Shown here piece after piece: positions 1-8,101 of a stretch of 20,316 nt of DNA. The position numbers were made by a program, and so were the translations under genes. Origin of the DNA: a virus; IMG/VR virus record IMGVR_UViG_3300001450_006449, positions 9,949 through 30,264 of that record; one strand, written 5' to 3'. Under the pieces are notes generated by a model. That model was not told the DNA's origin. It did no database searches and saw only the letters and a list, made by a program, of their open reading frames with translations. Each line of letters begins with the position of its first letter. Position 1 is the first letter of the stretch.

Positions 1-362
1 TAATAGCAACTAATATGTTTACCCTCATCCCAGCGGTGGCGGGTAAATATATTGTTCCTATAACTATAGTTTCTAAATTAAACTTTGGCACTACTGTATA
101 TGATTTTGGAACTAATGATGCTGTACTTATTACCACACCATCGGCAGGGGGAATAGGTGGACCTGCTACTTTTTATAGTGGTATTACAGTATCAGTTCTA
201 AACTCGGCAGCTGATAGTTCAATGGGTAGTGGTAGTGGAGTTATTTCTCCTATTACTCCAAACGAGCCTTTAGTTTTATGGGGAGGAAACCAATTTTCTA
301 ATCCTTCTCAAGGAGACAGCTCGTTAACACTAAATATACAGTATAGATTAGTATCAATATAA
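1..362 (+). CDS. Beta-rich phage structural protein, C-terminal part (5' partial)
   Basis: The reading frame ending at the TAA at 360-362 stays open to the left edge of the window: the codons at 3, 6, 9 and 12 carry no stop. The ATG at 15 is therefore probably internal and the gene starts outside. The visible part is about 120 residues rich in Gly, Ser, Thr and Val, with no charged or helical stretches, as expected of a beta-sandwich. It holds a LIPAVAGKYIVP segment near its start. I associate a similar 'LLPAPGAGK' pattern with small virion-surface or tail-appendage domains of phages, but this is from memory. The gene ends 7 nt before the fibre gene at 370, so the two are probably co-transcribed and belong to the same adsorption apparatus. 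The exact role cannot be told from this fragment. Confidence 0.6.
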   Translation, partial: IATNMFTLIPAVAGKYIVPITIVSKLNFGTTVYDFGTNDAVLITTPSAGGIGGPATFYSGITVSVLNSAADSSMGSGSGVISPITPNEPLVLWGGNQFSNPSQGDSSLTLNIQYRLVSI

Positions 363-369
363 AGAAGAT

Positions 370-3300
370 ATGGCAAAAATTGAAAATATAAGAGTATACC
401 CTACGGTAAAACCCGCAGCGGATGACTTACTAATAGCAACTGATGTTAGTGACAATAATAAAACGGTCACATTTTTAGTAAGCGATCTCTCAGGAGGTGC
501 TGCAATATTACAAGGATTGCAATCTGTTTTAGATGTAGATAATGTTGCTACAGGAAAAGATATTCTTCTTACAGGAAATATTAATGCTTTTGGAGGATAC
601 ATGAATGCTGATCAGTATCACATTAATGGATCACCAGGACTTTTAGGTCAAGTATTAACTTCAGGAGGTCCATCTGGAAGTGCAACCTGGTCCACTCCTT
701 CAGGGGGTAGTATTTGTTGTAATATACAAGATACTTTAGCTGCTGGTGATATCACCACTTTATCTATGAAAATGCAGGGTGTGGGACAGGAGTTAGCTTT
801 AAGCGGTGGAACAGATTTTAATATAACAGGAATAGGGTCAGACATTAATGTTAATGCTGGGTCTAAAATTAATCTTTCCTCTACCTCTACAATAAAGTTT
901 TACACAGGAGCAACAATAACTGATTATTCAGATAATACAGGAACAGCGGGACAAATATTAACTATAAACGCAGCGGGTACAGGATTAGAGTGGTCAACGG
1001 GAGTTCCGGGAACAGCAGTACCTCCTTTACAAAGCGTTTTAAATATTGGGCATATAGCTTCAGGAGGACCAGGTATTAGTATGACTAATAGCTCTCCTTT
1101 AGTTTTAGACACAACTTCTGGGATAAATTCTCTTGGTGACAATAACTGGACAGGGATAAATACTTTTAAAGCAAACCCCCTCAGCACACCAACTGTTCCA
1201 GTTGAAACTATTTTTTTAGATCACTGTTTTATAAAAGATACTAATGGTAGTTTAGGTAATGGTAAACAAATTCTAACTCCTTTTGACCCAAACGGATTAA
1301 CAACGGGTATATTTTGGAATGATCAAATTTCAAACCAATCTTTACAAGAGACATTAGATATAGGTAACGAGGCAACACAAACTATTAATCTCCATGGTGA
1401 TATTATTATGGATGATGGATCAGGTGCGGTTACTGGTACATTAATATTAGGAGCTAATGTTCCAATTTTCGACGGTACAGGTACGGGTGGTACAGTAGGT
1501 TATGTGTTAACAGCAACAGCAACAGGGGTAGAGTGGGCTCCCGCAAGTGGAGGTCCTGGAGCTACACCTAATTTATCACAAGTTTTAGCAGTTGGAAATA
1601 CTGCAGATAACAATATTATATTAACAGATACGGGTGGATTAGGTGCAGCAGGAAATATTACTTGTGTTCAAATAACCCCTACCAATATAATTGCTAACAA
1701 TGGTATTGGATCTACCGGTCAAATATTGTCGGTTACAGCAACCGGAGAAATACAGTGGATTACTAATACAGCAACCGGGATGAATAACTGGTTGTTTGAA
1801 GGGGATACAGGAGTACAACAAAATATAACACAGGCTGCCTTAGTGCAGTTTTTAGGAGATAATACAGCAATAAGTACTCAGTCTACCTCTTTAGATACAT
1901 TAACTATTAGTCATGATACCTTTGGTACTGCAGCCACATATGCATTTCCAGTTAGCATACAAACTAATTCAACAGGACATGTTACAAATATAACGCAGGG
2001 TATGGCTCCTGTTTCTTATGCTTTGAGTTCTCAGGTTAATGGATCTAATACTGAGTTAGACCTAACAGATAGTCTTGGTGCTGTTACTACTGTAACTTTA
2101 GTCCCTGGAAGTGGAATGACTATATCTGATAATGGTAGTAATCAAATTACTTTTTCTGCAGCTACCGCGGCAGGAATGACTAACTTCTTTATAGTATCAG
2201 ATTCTGGAACAGGATCTAAACAAAGCGTTACTGATGGAATTGATTATTTATTTGAAGGAGGAACTTATATAACTACTGTTCAAGTGGGAGGTACACCAAA
2301 TACTCTTACATTAAATCATGATTCCACAAATAGAACAAATACAACTTCTGCGGCTTCACCGGCATTTGGTGGTACGTTTACAGTTATAGATACAATGACT
2401 TCAAATACTACGGGTCATATTACTGATGTAAACACTAAAACAATAACATTACCAGCATCATCCGGAGTAACTACTATTAATACAGGATTAGGATTAACAG
2501 GAGGTCCTATAACTAATACGGGGACAATAGATGTAGATTATATAGGCTCAGATAATGTAGTATTATCAGCTATAAATGGATCCGCTCTACCAATTACTTT
2601 GAGTGATAGTATTCTTCTTAGCTCAGCTACTGTTGGGCCTAATAGCGTTTATCACATAACTCTATCTCAACTTACAACAGCAATTGGAGGAGTAACTTCA
2701 TTTAGCGCTCAAATTAATGGTACTGCACTTACAGAATCTGTTACTAATCCAACTACTACTCCAGACTTGACTCTTGCATGGGCAGGATCGGCTTCACAAT
2801 ATGTAAATGGAGCGGGGGATTTAATTAATATATCTACTCTTGCAAACACAACATATGATTTAAGTGTCCCATCAGCAACTACAGCTATTAGATTAGCAGG
2901 TAGTGATAGTACAAATGATGATGTTACTATAACAGGTGGAGCTAATGTTACGGTAACACGAATTAGTGCTACTGAATTAAGTATTGCCGCTGCAGCTTCT
3001 TCAGGACTTACATCATTTACTTTAGATGGTGATAGTGGTCCTCAACAGACGATAGATAACACTAACCCAGACATGAATATTTTGGGAGGTTCGGTAATTT
3101 CTTCTGTAGCGTCAGCTACGAATACCGTTACTTTAAATCATGATGCGGTTTCAAGAACTGATGTGCCTACTTCTCAAACCCCAACTGCAGGTACTGTAAT
3201 TCCTATAGTAACAGCAATCACTTCAACTACCGAAGGACACATAACAGCAGCAGCTATAGATACTATTACATGGCCTTCATTTGTTTCATCGGTAGGATTA

Positions 3301-6300
3301 CAATATCTAACTACAGGAGGGTCGGCTGTAGCAGGAGCGCCAGCATTTACTGTAGCAAGTAGTCCTATTGGAGGGTCAGGAAATTTACAATTAATAGGAG
3401 GTGGAACTTCTTCACAATATGTTACTGGTGAAGGTAAATTAGCTACATTCCCAAATATACCAGCTACTCCAGTATATACTTTAGATACAACACAAAATGG
3501 TCCAGTACAGGTAGATATAGATTTAGATTTAAATGGGGTTTCTGCTTCTCAAATAAGTTTAGTGGGAGGGACAGGTATTACTTCTATAACCGATAGTTCG
3601 GGAGTGATAACAATAGTAGCGTCCGGAACAGGAACAGTTCAGAATTTTACTGCAAGTATTGGTGGTAACGCACTTACTGAAATAGTAACTAACTCGACTA
3701 CTACTCCAGATCTTGCTATGACATGGTTAGGGACTTCTTCTCAATATATAAATGGAGAAGGGAATTTAGTGACTTTCCCTACTATGGCTGTAGCAAATGA
3801 ATACACTATTAGTACTGCTTTTTCAGGGGTAACTAATATTGCAGATATTGACTTAACACATTCAGGATCAGGATCAGGAGTAAGCTCTCAATTTGAATTA
3901 GAAGCTGGAGCTAACATGAGTTTAAGTGTAGCGGGAAATAAAATTACGCTTGCTGCTAATGCTACAACAGGATTAAGTTCATTCACCTTAGATGGAGATA
4001 GCGGTCCTCAACAAACCGTAGACACTACTAATCCTGATATGAATATATTAGGAGGAACTGTAATCTCTTCAGTTGCATCATCCACTAACACAGTAACTCT
4101 TAACCATGACAACGTTACAAGAACTAATACTTCTGGAGGAACAGTTGCTCCAGGGTCGGGAGGAACAATAGATGTAATAACAGCATTCACCTCAACGGCT
4201 CAAGGGCATGTGGATCAAGTAACAACTACTACTCTTGAGTTGCCAGCAGTTGGAGGAACTGTAACCAGTGTAGGTTTAGCAGCACCATCTGCATTTACAG
4301 TTACTAATTCTCCGGTAACAATTTCAGGAACATTAACATTGGCTGGAGCAGGAACGACTGCCCAATATATTGACGGAACAGGTTCTTTACAAACTTTCCC
4401 TACAATTGACAATACTACATATACATATGATGCTTTACAAGTTGGGTCTAATGTAGATTTACAATTAACACCTTCAGTGGGAAGTGTTGATAAAGTAAAA
4501 TTATTAGCTGGACTGGGTATAACATTGGCCACAGGAGGGACAACAGATGAGGTTACCATTTCGTCTATCAATACCGGAACAGTAACTAATTTCAATATGA
4601 CTTATTCCGATGCGGGTGGAAATGCTGTTCCTGGAGACCCAGCATTTGTGATTGGAATTTCTAATCCAACTACAGCTCCAGTAGTAACATTTACGGGAGC
4701 CGGAAAAATAGGTCAATATATAGATGGAACGGGATCTTTACAAGCTTTCCCTACTATTGACAATACAACTTATGACCTTACTACTACCGCGGGGGCTACG
4801 AATTTTGCTAATATAAATTTAGTGCCAAGTTCCGGATCTACTGATGTACTTAAGTTAGAAGCAGGAAGTAATCTGAGTCTAAGTGTAGATGCGGCTACAG
4901 GTACAATTACTTTAAATGCCGCGGCTTCTTCAGGTCTTACATCATTTACTATGCTTGGTACAGGTGCAGGTAGTACAACGGAAACAGTAAATAACACCAA
5001 CAATCAAATTAATTTTGATGGATTTAATCTTATAGATGTCAGCACTAAAGCAACCAATAATGTTCAAATTTCACATAATACTGTAACTACAACTGCCACT
5101 GCAGCAGCTTCATCTCCAGGGCATGGAGGCCAAGTAGACTTAGTATCCGCTCTTACAATGGATGCTTATGGTCATGTAACAGATATTGAAACTGATACAG
5201 TAACCTGGCCAGCAGCTGCAGGTCAAGTAGATACAGTTGATTTAACTTATACTACCCCAGGTCCACTAACAGGACTTTCTGGAGCTCCGGCATTTATAGC
5301 ATCAGTAGGAGGAACAGCTATAAATCCAGCTTTAGATCTTGAAGCGCAAGGTAAAGGTGCATCACAATATATAAATGGTTCTGGAATATTAGAAACCTTC
5401 CCAATTATACCATCGCAATGGTCAGGCTGGATTGCTGATGCAGATGTAAACACGTCTCCTCCTTGGACTATTAATAATGCGGCTACTCTTAAATTTGTAG
5501 GATTGGTAACAGCTGGGGGTGCAGGAATAAAAACTGCTACAATTCCAAGTACTGAATTAGAAATTGGATTAATAAATAATGGTGGGACACCAAGTGCCAC
5601 TACATTCTACAATGGAGCTGGACAGTGGGCTACACCAACGGGTAATATTTATACTCTAAGTGGTGGGACTTCTAATACAGGAAACACTAATACCTTTATA
5701 AAACTTGAGGAGAATGGATTCCCTACCAGTAGTGTAAAAGTAGCAGGAACAGGGGGAACTACGGTATCCTATGATACTACTCTTAACACTTATACTATTG
5801 ATAGTTCTACAGGATCAGCTACTAACTTTGATGTACAAGGTAGTACAGGAACTACAGTTAATATAACACAGAGCGACACCTTATCACTTTTAGCGGGAAC
5901 TGGAATATCTACAGTGTCCAATTCAGCAGGAGACTCAGTAACCATATCTAATACAGGAGTTACGTCACTTATCGCTGGACCAGGGATAAGTTTAAGTGGA
6001 AGTACGGGGGCTGTAACCGTTGAGGCTTCAGGAACAGGAAAAGCTCTTGGCCTCCATCCTACCCGTAATTTTACATGGGCTTCGTGGATGCTACAAAACA
6101 GGTTTGGAACAACTGGAACAATGGTTAACCCAGTATTTACATATGCCCCACGAATATGGAACAATGGGACTCCACCTAATCAAATACCAAGTAATTCACC
6201 TGGTTCAACTTCTTTTCAGCTTGTTAATTATAGTGCTCAAGTGGATGATCTGACTTTCCCATACTATATAGTTAATGTGGCAGGAACACAATCAACCGGC

Positions 6301-6717
6301 CAGGTGAAAGGGTTGGAAGGAGCCAGTAATTCACATATATTTAAAGCGCCTTTAAAGCAGGGTTCTTCTACATGGGAAGGTTATCTTGAACAAGCAGATA
6401 TAGCAATATCAGGAACTCCGCCGCTATTTCAGGTTGCGCCAGGTATACAGGATATCAGAATCCAAATAATTAAATCAGACTCTTGTGGTGCGACTTTTAG
6501 TAACGCAATAATAATAGGAGAGAAAAAAATTAGTACGTTTACAACCACAAGATCAATAGATTGTTATACGGTGGATTTATCAGGGGCCTCTACTTCAGAT
6601 AGAACTATTCAGGGAGATTCTAATATATATATCCAAATTGCCTTTACCGGAACTATTGATCTTGCTACTGATAACGGGTTTGGGTTTGCAGGAGATATAG
6701 GTCTGTATATAATATAA
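370..6717 (+). CDS. Giant repeat-built tail fibre protein (2,115 aa)
   Basis: This is probably the host-recognition fibre or tail spike. The first 45 residues (MAKIENIRVYP, then a DDLLIATDVSD segment) resemble fibre N-termini that attach to the tail. Residues ~50-470 alternate a motif like LxQVLxxGN (~50, 220, 325, 402) with GQxL...W (~93, 194, 377, 450). From ~470 the protein consists of larger modules. Each opens with a SFTLDGDSG-type segment and carries a GH[IV] motif, with His at 537, 683, 957, 1280 and 1602. A QYxxGxGxL motif follows at 810, 1016, 1125, 1332, 1449 and 1666. Residues 882-1203, 1204-1524 and ~1525-1840 form three copies of a ~322-residue unit. The last ~225 residues (from ~1890) are non-repetitive, contain the only dense aromatic and Cys residues, and are probably the receptor-binding tip. 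No endosialidase-type intramolecular chaperone is visible. The start ATG has an A-rich leader and lies 7 nt after the preceding stop. Confidence 0.8.
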   Translation: MAKIENIRVYPTVKPAADDLLIATDVSDNNKTVTFLVSDLSGGAAILQGLQSVLDVDNVATGKDILLTGNINAFGGYMNADQYHINGSPGLLGQVLTSGGPSGSATWSTPSGGSICCNIQDTLAAGDITTLSMKMQGVGQELALSGGTDFNITGIGSDINVNAGSKINLSSTSTIKFYTGATITDYSDNTGTAGQILTINAAGTGLEWSTGVPGTAVPPLQSVLNIGHIASGGPGISMTNSSPLVLDTTSGINSLGDNNWTGINTFKANPLSTPTVPVETIFLDHCFIKDTNGSLGNGKQILTPFDPNGLTTGIFWNDQISNQSLQETLDIGNEATQTINLHGDIIMDDGSGAVTGTLILGANVPIFDGTGTGGTVGYVLTATATGVEWAPASGGPGATPNLSQVLAVGNTADNNIILTDTGGLGAAGNITCVQITPTNIIANNGIGSTGQILSVTATGEIQWITNTATGMNNWLFEGDTGVQQNITQAALVQFLGDNTAISTQSTSLDTLTISHDTFGTAATYAFPVSIQTNSTGHVTNITQGMAPVSYALSSQVNGSNTELDLTDSLGAVTTVTLVPGSGMTISDNGSNQITFSAATAAGMTNFFIVSDSGTGSKQSVTDGIDYLFEGGTYITTVQVGGTPNTLTLNHDSTNRTNTTSAASPAFGGTFTVIDTMTSNTTGHITDVNTKTITLPASSGVTTINTGLGLTGGPITNTGTIDVDYIGSDNVVLSAINGSALPITLSDSILLSSATVGPNSVYHITLSQLTTAIGGVTSFSAQINGTALTESVTNPTTTPDLTLAWAGSASQYVNGAGDLINISTLANTTYDLSVPSATTAIRLAGSDSTNDDVTITGGANVTVTRISATELSIAAAASSGLTSFTLDGDSGPQQTIDNTNPDMNILGGSVISSVASATNTVTLNHDAVSRTDVPTSQTPTAGTVIPIVTAITSTTEGHITAAAIDTITWPSFVSSVGLQYLTTGGSAVAGAPAFTVASSPIGGSGNLQLIGGGTSSQYVTGEGKLATFPNIPATPVYTLDTTQNGPVQVDIDLDLNGVSASQISLVGGTGITSITDSSGVITIVASGTGTVQNFTASIGGNALTEIVTNSTTTPDLAMTWLGTSSQYINGEGNLVTFPTMAVANEYTISTAFSGVTNIADIDLTHSGSGSGVSSQFELEAGANMSLSVAGNKITLAANATTGLSSFTLDGDSGPQQTVDTTNPDMNILGGTVISSVASSTNTVTLNHDNVTRTNTSGGTVAPGSGGTIDVITAFTSTAQGHVDQVTTTTLELPAVGGTVTSVGLAAPSAFTVTNSPVTISGTLTLAGAGTTAQYIDGTGSLQTFPTIDNTTYTYDALQVGSNVDLQLTPSVGSVDKVKLLAGLGITLATGGTTDEVTISSINTGTVTNFNMTYSDAGGNAVPGDPAFVIGISNPTTAPVVTFTGAGKIGQYIDGTGSLQAFPTIDNTTYDLTTTAGATNFANINLVPSSGSTDVLKLEAGSNLSLSVDAATGTITLNAAASSGLTSFTMLGTGAGSTTETVNNTNNQINFDGFNLIDVSTKATNNVQISHNTVTTTATAAASSPGHGGQVDLVSALTMDAYGHVTDIETDTVTWPAAAGQVDTVDLTYTTPGPLTGLSGAPAFIASVGGTAINPALDLEAQGKGASQYINGSGILETFPIIPSQWSGWIADADVNTSPPWTINNAATLKFVGLVTAGGAGIKTATIPSTELEIGLINNGGTPSATTFYNGAGQWATPTGNIYTLSGGTSNTGNTNTFIKLEENGFPTSSVKVAGTGGTTVSYDTTLNTYTIDSSTGSATNFDVQGSTGTTVNITQSDTLSLLAGTGISTVSNSAGDSVTISNTGVTSLIAGPGISLSGSTGAVTVEASGTGKALGLHPTRNFTWASWMLQNRFGTTGTMVNPVFTYAPRIWNNGTPPNQIPSNSPGSTSFQLVNYSAQVDDLTFPYYIVNVAGTQSTGQVKGLEGASNSHIFKAPLKQGSSTWEGYLEQADIAISGTPPLFQVAPGIQDIRIQIIKSDSCGATFSNAIIIGEKKISTFTTTRSIDCYTVDLSGASTSDRTIQGDSNIYIQIAFTGTIDLATDNGFGFAGDIGLYII
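517..1780 (+). repeat. Short-period repeats in the N-terminal third of the fibre gene
   Basis: At the protein level, four copies of a motif like L(Q/S)xVLxxGN (near residues 50, 220, 325, 402) alternate with four copies of G(Q/Y)(I/V)L followed ~10 residues later by a Trp (near 93, 194, 377, 450). The DNA copies have diverged, so this is a protein repeat and not a recent DNA duplication. Such motifs are typical of trimeric fibre shafts. Confidence 0.6.
3013..5900 (+). repeat. Three tandem ~322-residue super-repeats in the fibre gene
   Basis: Unit boundaries, set at the Ser of the S-F-T segment, fall at nt 3013, 3979 and 4942, i.e. spacings of 966 and 963 nt, both multiples of three. The GH motif recurs at residues 957, 1280 and 1602 (spacings 323 and 322). 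Units 1 and 2 are nearly identical in protein over their first 44 residues, and unit 3 is more diverged. The right end of unit 3 is approximate. Confidence 0.8.
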
Positions 6718-6744
6718 TAAAAAATTAAATAAAAATAAAATGAA

Positions 6745-6963
6745 ATGGACATTAGAAAAATATCAATCGGTGCTGACTATAAGTCAGGAGCGATGCATTA
6801 TATAGTAGGCCAGCCAGTTTTAGGAGGGTCGCACACTATTCATCTTATTCAACAAGCAAAAAATTCATATAAAATATGGATTGAAAAAGAGGAAAAGGTA
6901 TATATGTGGAAAGAGTTTATTGACACATTACCTATATCTGTAGAATATAATATAAACTTTTAA
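6745..6963 (+). CDS. Conserved-looking small protein of unknown function (72 aa)
   Basis: The protein is short and mixed alpha/beta: a hydrophobic N-terminal strand (IRKISIGADY), a central region with HYIVGQPV, then a charged helix (WIEKEEKVYMWKEF) and a terminal YNINF. No signal peptide, membrane segment or catalytic motif is visible. The start ATG lies 27 nt after the fibre stop behind an A/T-only leader. The stop TAA shares one base with the ATG of the next gene, which suggests translational coupling. It is the first of four compact genes leading to the terminase gene, so a virion-assembly role is likely by position only. I recall similar small proteins near terminase genes of crAss-like phages but cannot confirm it here. 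Confidence 0.7.
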   Translation: MDIRKISIGADYKSGAMHYIVGQPVLGGSHTIHLIQQAKNSYKIWIEKEEKVYMWKEFIDTLPISVEYNINF

Positions 6964-7526
6964 TGAGATCTCCATATTGCTTTATTGTAACTCCAGTAGA
7001 CAACAGGAGATATGATAATCTAAAACAAATAGGTGATGTTAAGTTTATTACCAGTGTATCTGAAGAAGATCACACTTCTTCTAATCGATTTGCTACAGTT
7101 ATAGAAACTCCTATTAATTATAAAGGTCCTATTGTAAAGGGAGATATTTTATTAGTTCATCATAATGTGTTTAAATTTTATAATGACATGAAGGGGAGAA
7201 GAAAAAGCGGGAGGAGTTATTTAAAAGAAAATTTATTCTTAGTAGACAATGATCAGTTTTTTATGTATAAACATAAAGACAAATGGAAGGCTTGGGGAAA
7301 GTATTGTTTTATAAAACCTGTAGATATAAAAGATTCTTATATCTTTAAGCCTGGTGGAGAGGAACCTCTATTTGGGGTAGTAAAATATATTAATGAGGAA
7401 TTATTAGATTTAGGTGTAAAAGAGGGGGATGAAGTATCTTTTATTCCTGGAAGTGAATATCCTTTTATTATAGAAGAAGAAAAATTATACCGTATGTTTA
7501 CTGATAATATAACTATGATCGCATGA
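6963..7526 (+). CDS. Putative tandem GroES-like co-chaperonin (187 aa)
   Basis: The sequence resembles two GroES-type beta-barrel domains in one chain. Half 1 (residues ~5-104) opens with YCFIVTPVD and continues with a loop region, ATVIETP and VKGDILLVHH. Half 2 (residues ~114-187) opens with YCFIKPVD and continues with FGVVKYI, LGVKEGDEVSF and a C-terminal EEKLYRMFTDNI. In GroES the equivalent pieces are the first strand, the mobile loop, a GxVxxVG strand, V(K/R)xGDxVxF and a terminal D-I-x-A-I strand. Known phage co-chaperonins (T4 gp31) replace GroES so that host GroEL can fold the capsid protein, which would fit a gene in the head operon. It overlaps the next gene by ATGA (7523-7526). The fold is an inference from motifs. 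An unrelated beta-barrel with an internal duplication remains possible. Confidence 0.6.
   Translation: MRSPYCFIVTPVDNRRYDNLKQIGDVKFITSVSEEDHTSSNRFATVIETPINYKGPIVKGDILLVHHNVFKFYNDMKGRRKSGRSYLKENLFLVDNDQFFMYKHKDKWKAWGKYCFIKPVDIKDSYIFKPGGEEPLFGVVKYINEELLDLGVKEGDEVSFIPGSEYPFIIEEEKLYRMFTDNITMIA
6975..7526 (+). repeat. Internal duplication within the co-chaperonin-like gene
   Basis: Residues 5-13 (YCFIVTPVD) and 114-121 (YCFIKPVD) are near-identical. Each is followed at a similar distance by a GD motif (VKGD at 58-61, VKEGDEV at 152-158) and then by a hydrophobic end segment. At the DNA level the halves begin at 6975 and 7302 and are diverged. Confidence 0.6.
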
Positions 7527-8101
7527 TACATATAGTAGATGACTTTATAGATAAAGATTTATTTAAGATAGCATCTAACTATTTAAAAAAAGGAGAGTTT
7601 ATAAAACATACTGTAGGTGAAAAAAACTTTTATGTGCAAGAATCTCCCACTACATTTGATGATTATGTATTAAGAAAATTAGCGATGATAGAGGGAAGGC
7701 CTTTAGAAAATATACTAAGTTTCTTTAGAGTATCTACCGATTCTTTAGATTCTAATTGGCGTATACATTCCGATTTAAATATAGATGGTCAAAAACCGGA
7801 TAGAGCCGCAGTACTGTACATGTCCCATAGAGAAAGAGAAGAGCTTCATGGAACAGCCTTTTGGGAACATGAAGTATATGGTAAAAATTTACCAACTCAT
7901 ATAACTAATGAGGAATATGATCGTATGATAAGGGTTGATTCTGAAGATTTAAATATGTGGAGATTAGTATCTGTTGCTGGTTATGAACAAAATAGATTAG
8001 TATCTTATCCAGCAAATTATTTTCATAGTAAATATCCTAATAAATCCTGGAAAGAAGGAAGGGAAGTATATGTAATATTTTATAAAATTAAAAAAAATTA
8101 A
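7523..8101 (+). CDS. 2-oxoglutarate/Fe(II)-dependent oxygenase (192 aa)
   Basis: The residues fit the double-stranded beta-helix oxygenase family, which uses Fe(II), O2 and 2-oxoglutarate to hydroxylate or demethylate a substrate. The iron-binding triad would be His82 and Asp84 (in WRIHSDL) and His168 (in NYFHSKYP). Arg180 in the EGREVYVIFY strand would bind 2-oxoglutarate. The N-terminal IHIVDDFID with an early helix, and the total length of ~190 residues, match prolyl-4-hydroxylase-like phage enzymes. The ATG overlaps the preceding stop (ATGA) and the stop directly abuts the ATG at 8102, so it is embedded in the head and packaging operon. The substrate cannot be predicted; protein side chains or modified DNA bases are both known for this family. 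The triad is intact, so the enzyme is probably active. Confidence 0.82.
   Translation: MIHIVDDFIDKDLFKIASNYLKKGEFIKHTVGEKNFYVQESPTTFDDYVLRKLAMIEGRPLENILSFFRVSTDSLDSNWRIHSDLNIDGQKPDRAAVLYMSHREREELHGTAFWEHEVYGKNLPTHITNEEYDRMIRVDSEDLNMWRLVSVAGYEQNRLVSYPANYFHSKYPNKSWKEGREVYVIFYKIKKN

Noticed and set aside
354-6164. Many open frames on the minus strand inside the fibre gene (e.g. 4215-4595, 5247-5600, 5790-6164)
   Set aside because: They mirror the Thr/Gly/Val-rich repeats of the fibre gene and contain the low-complexity Val/Pro/Thr runs expected of its antisense frames. They have no leaders, and all real genes are on the + strand.
6020-6253. A 77-codon + strand frame inside the fibre C-terminal region
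   Set aside because: It overlaps a long, clearly coding frame that continues through it, and it has no independent start signals.
370-6717. Possible invertible or diversity-generating cassette in the repeat-rich fibre gene
   Set aside because: I saw no inverted repeats flanking it, no recombinase or reverse transcriptase gene in the window, and no near-identical DNA copies of the C-terminal region.
6740-6805. A 21-codon frame starting at the ATG 5 nt before the 72-aa gene
   Set aside because: It is too short to support as a gene. The frame starting at 6745 is longer, and its stop is coupled to the next start.
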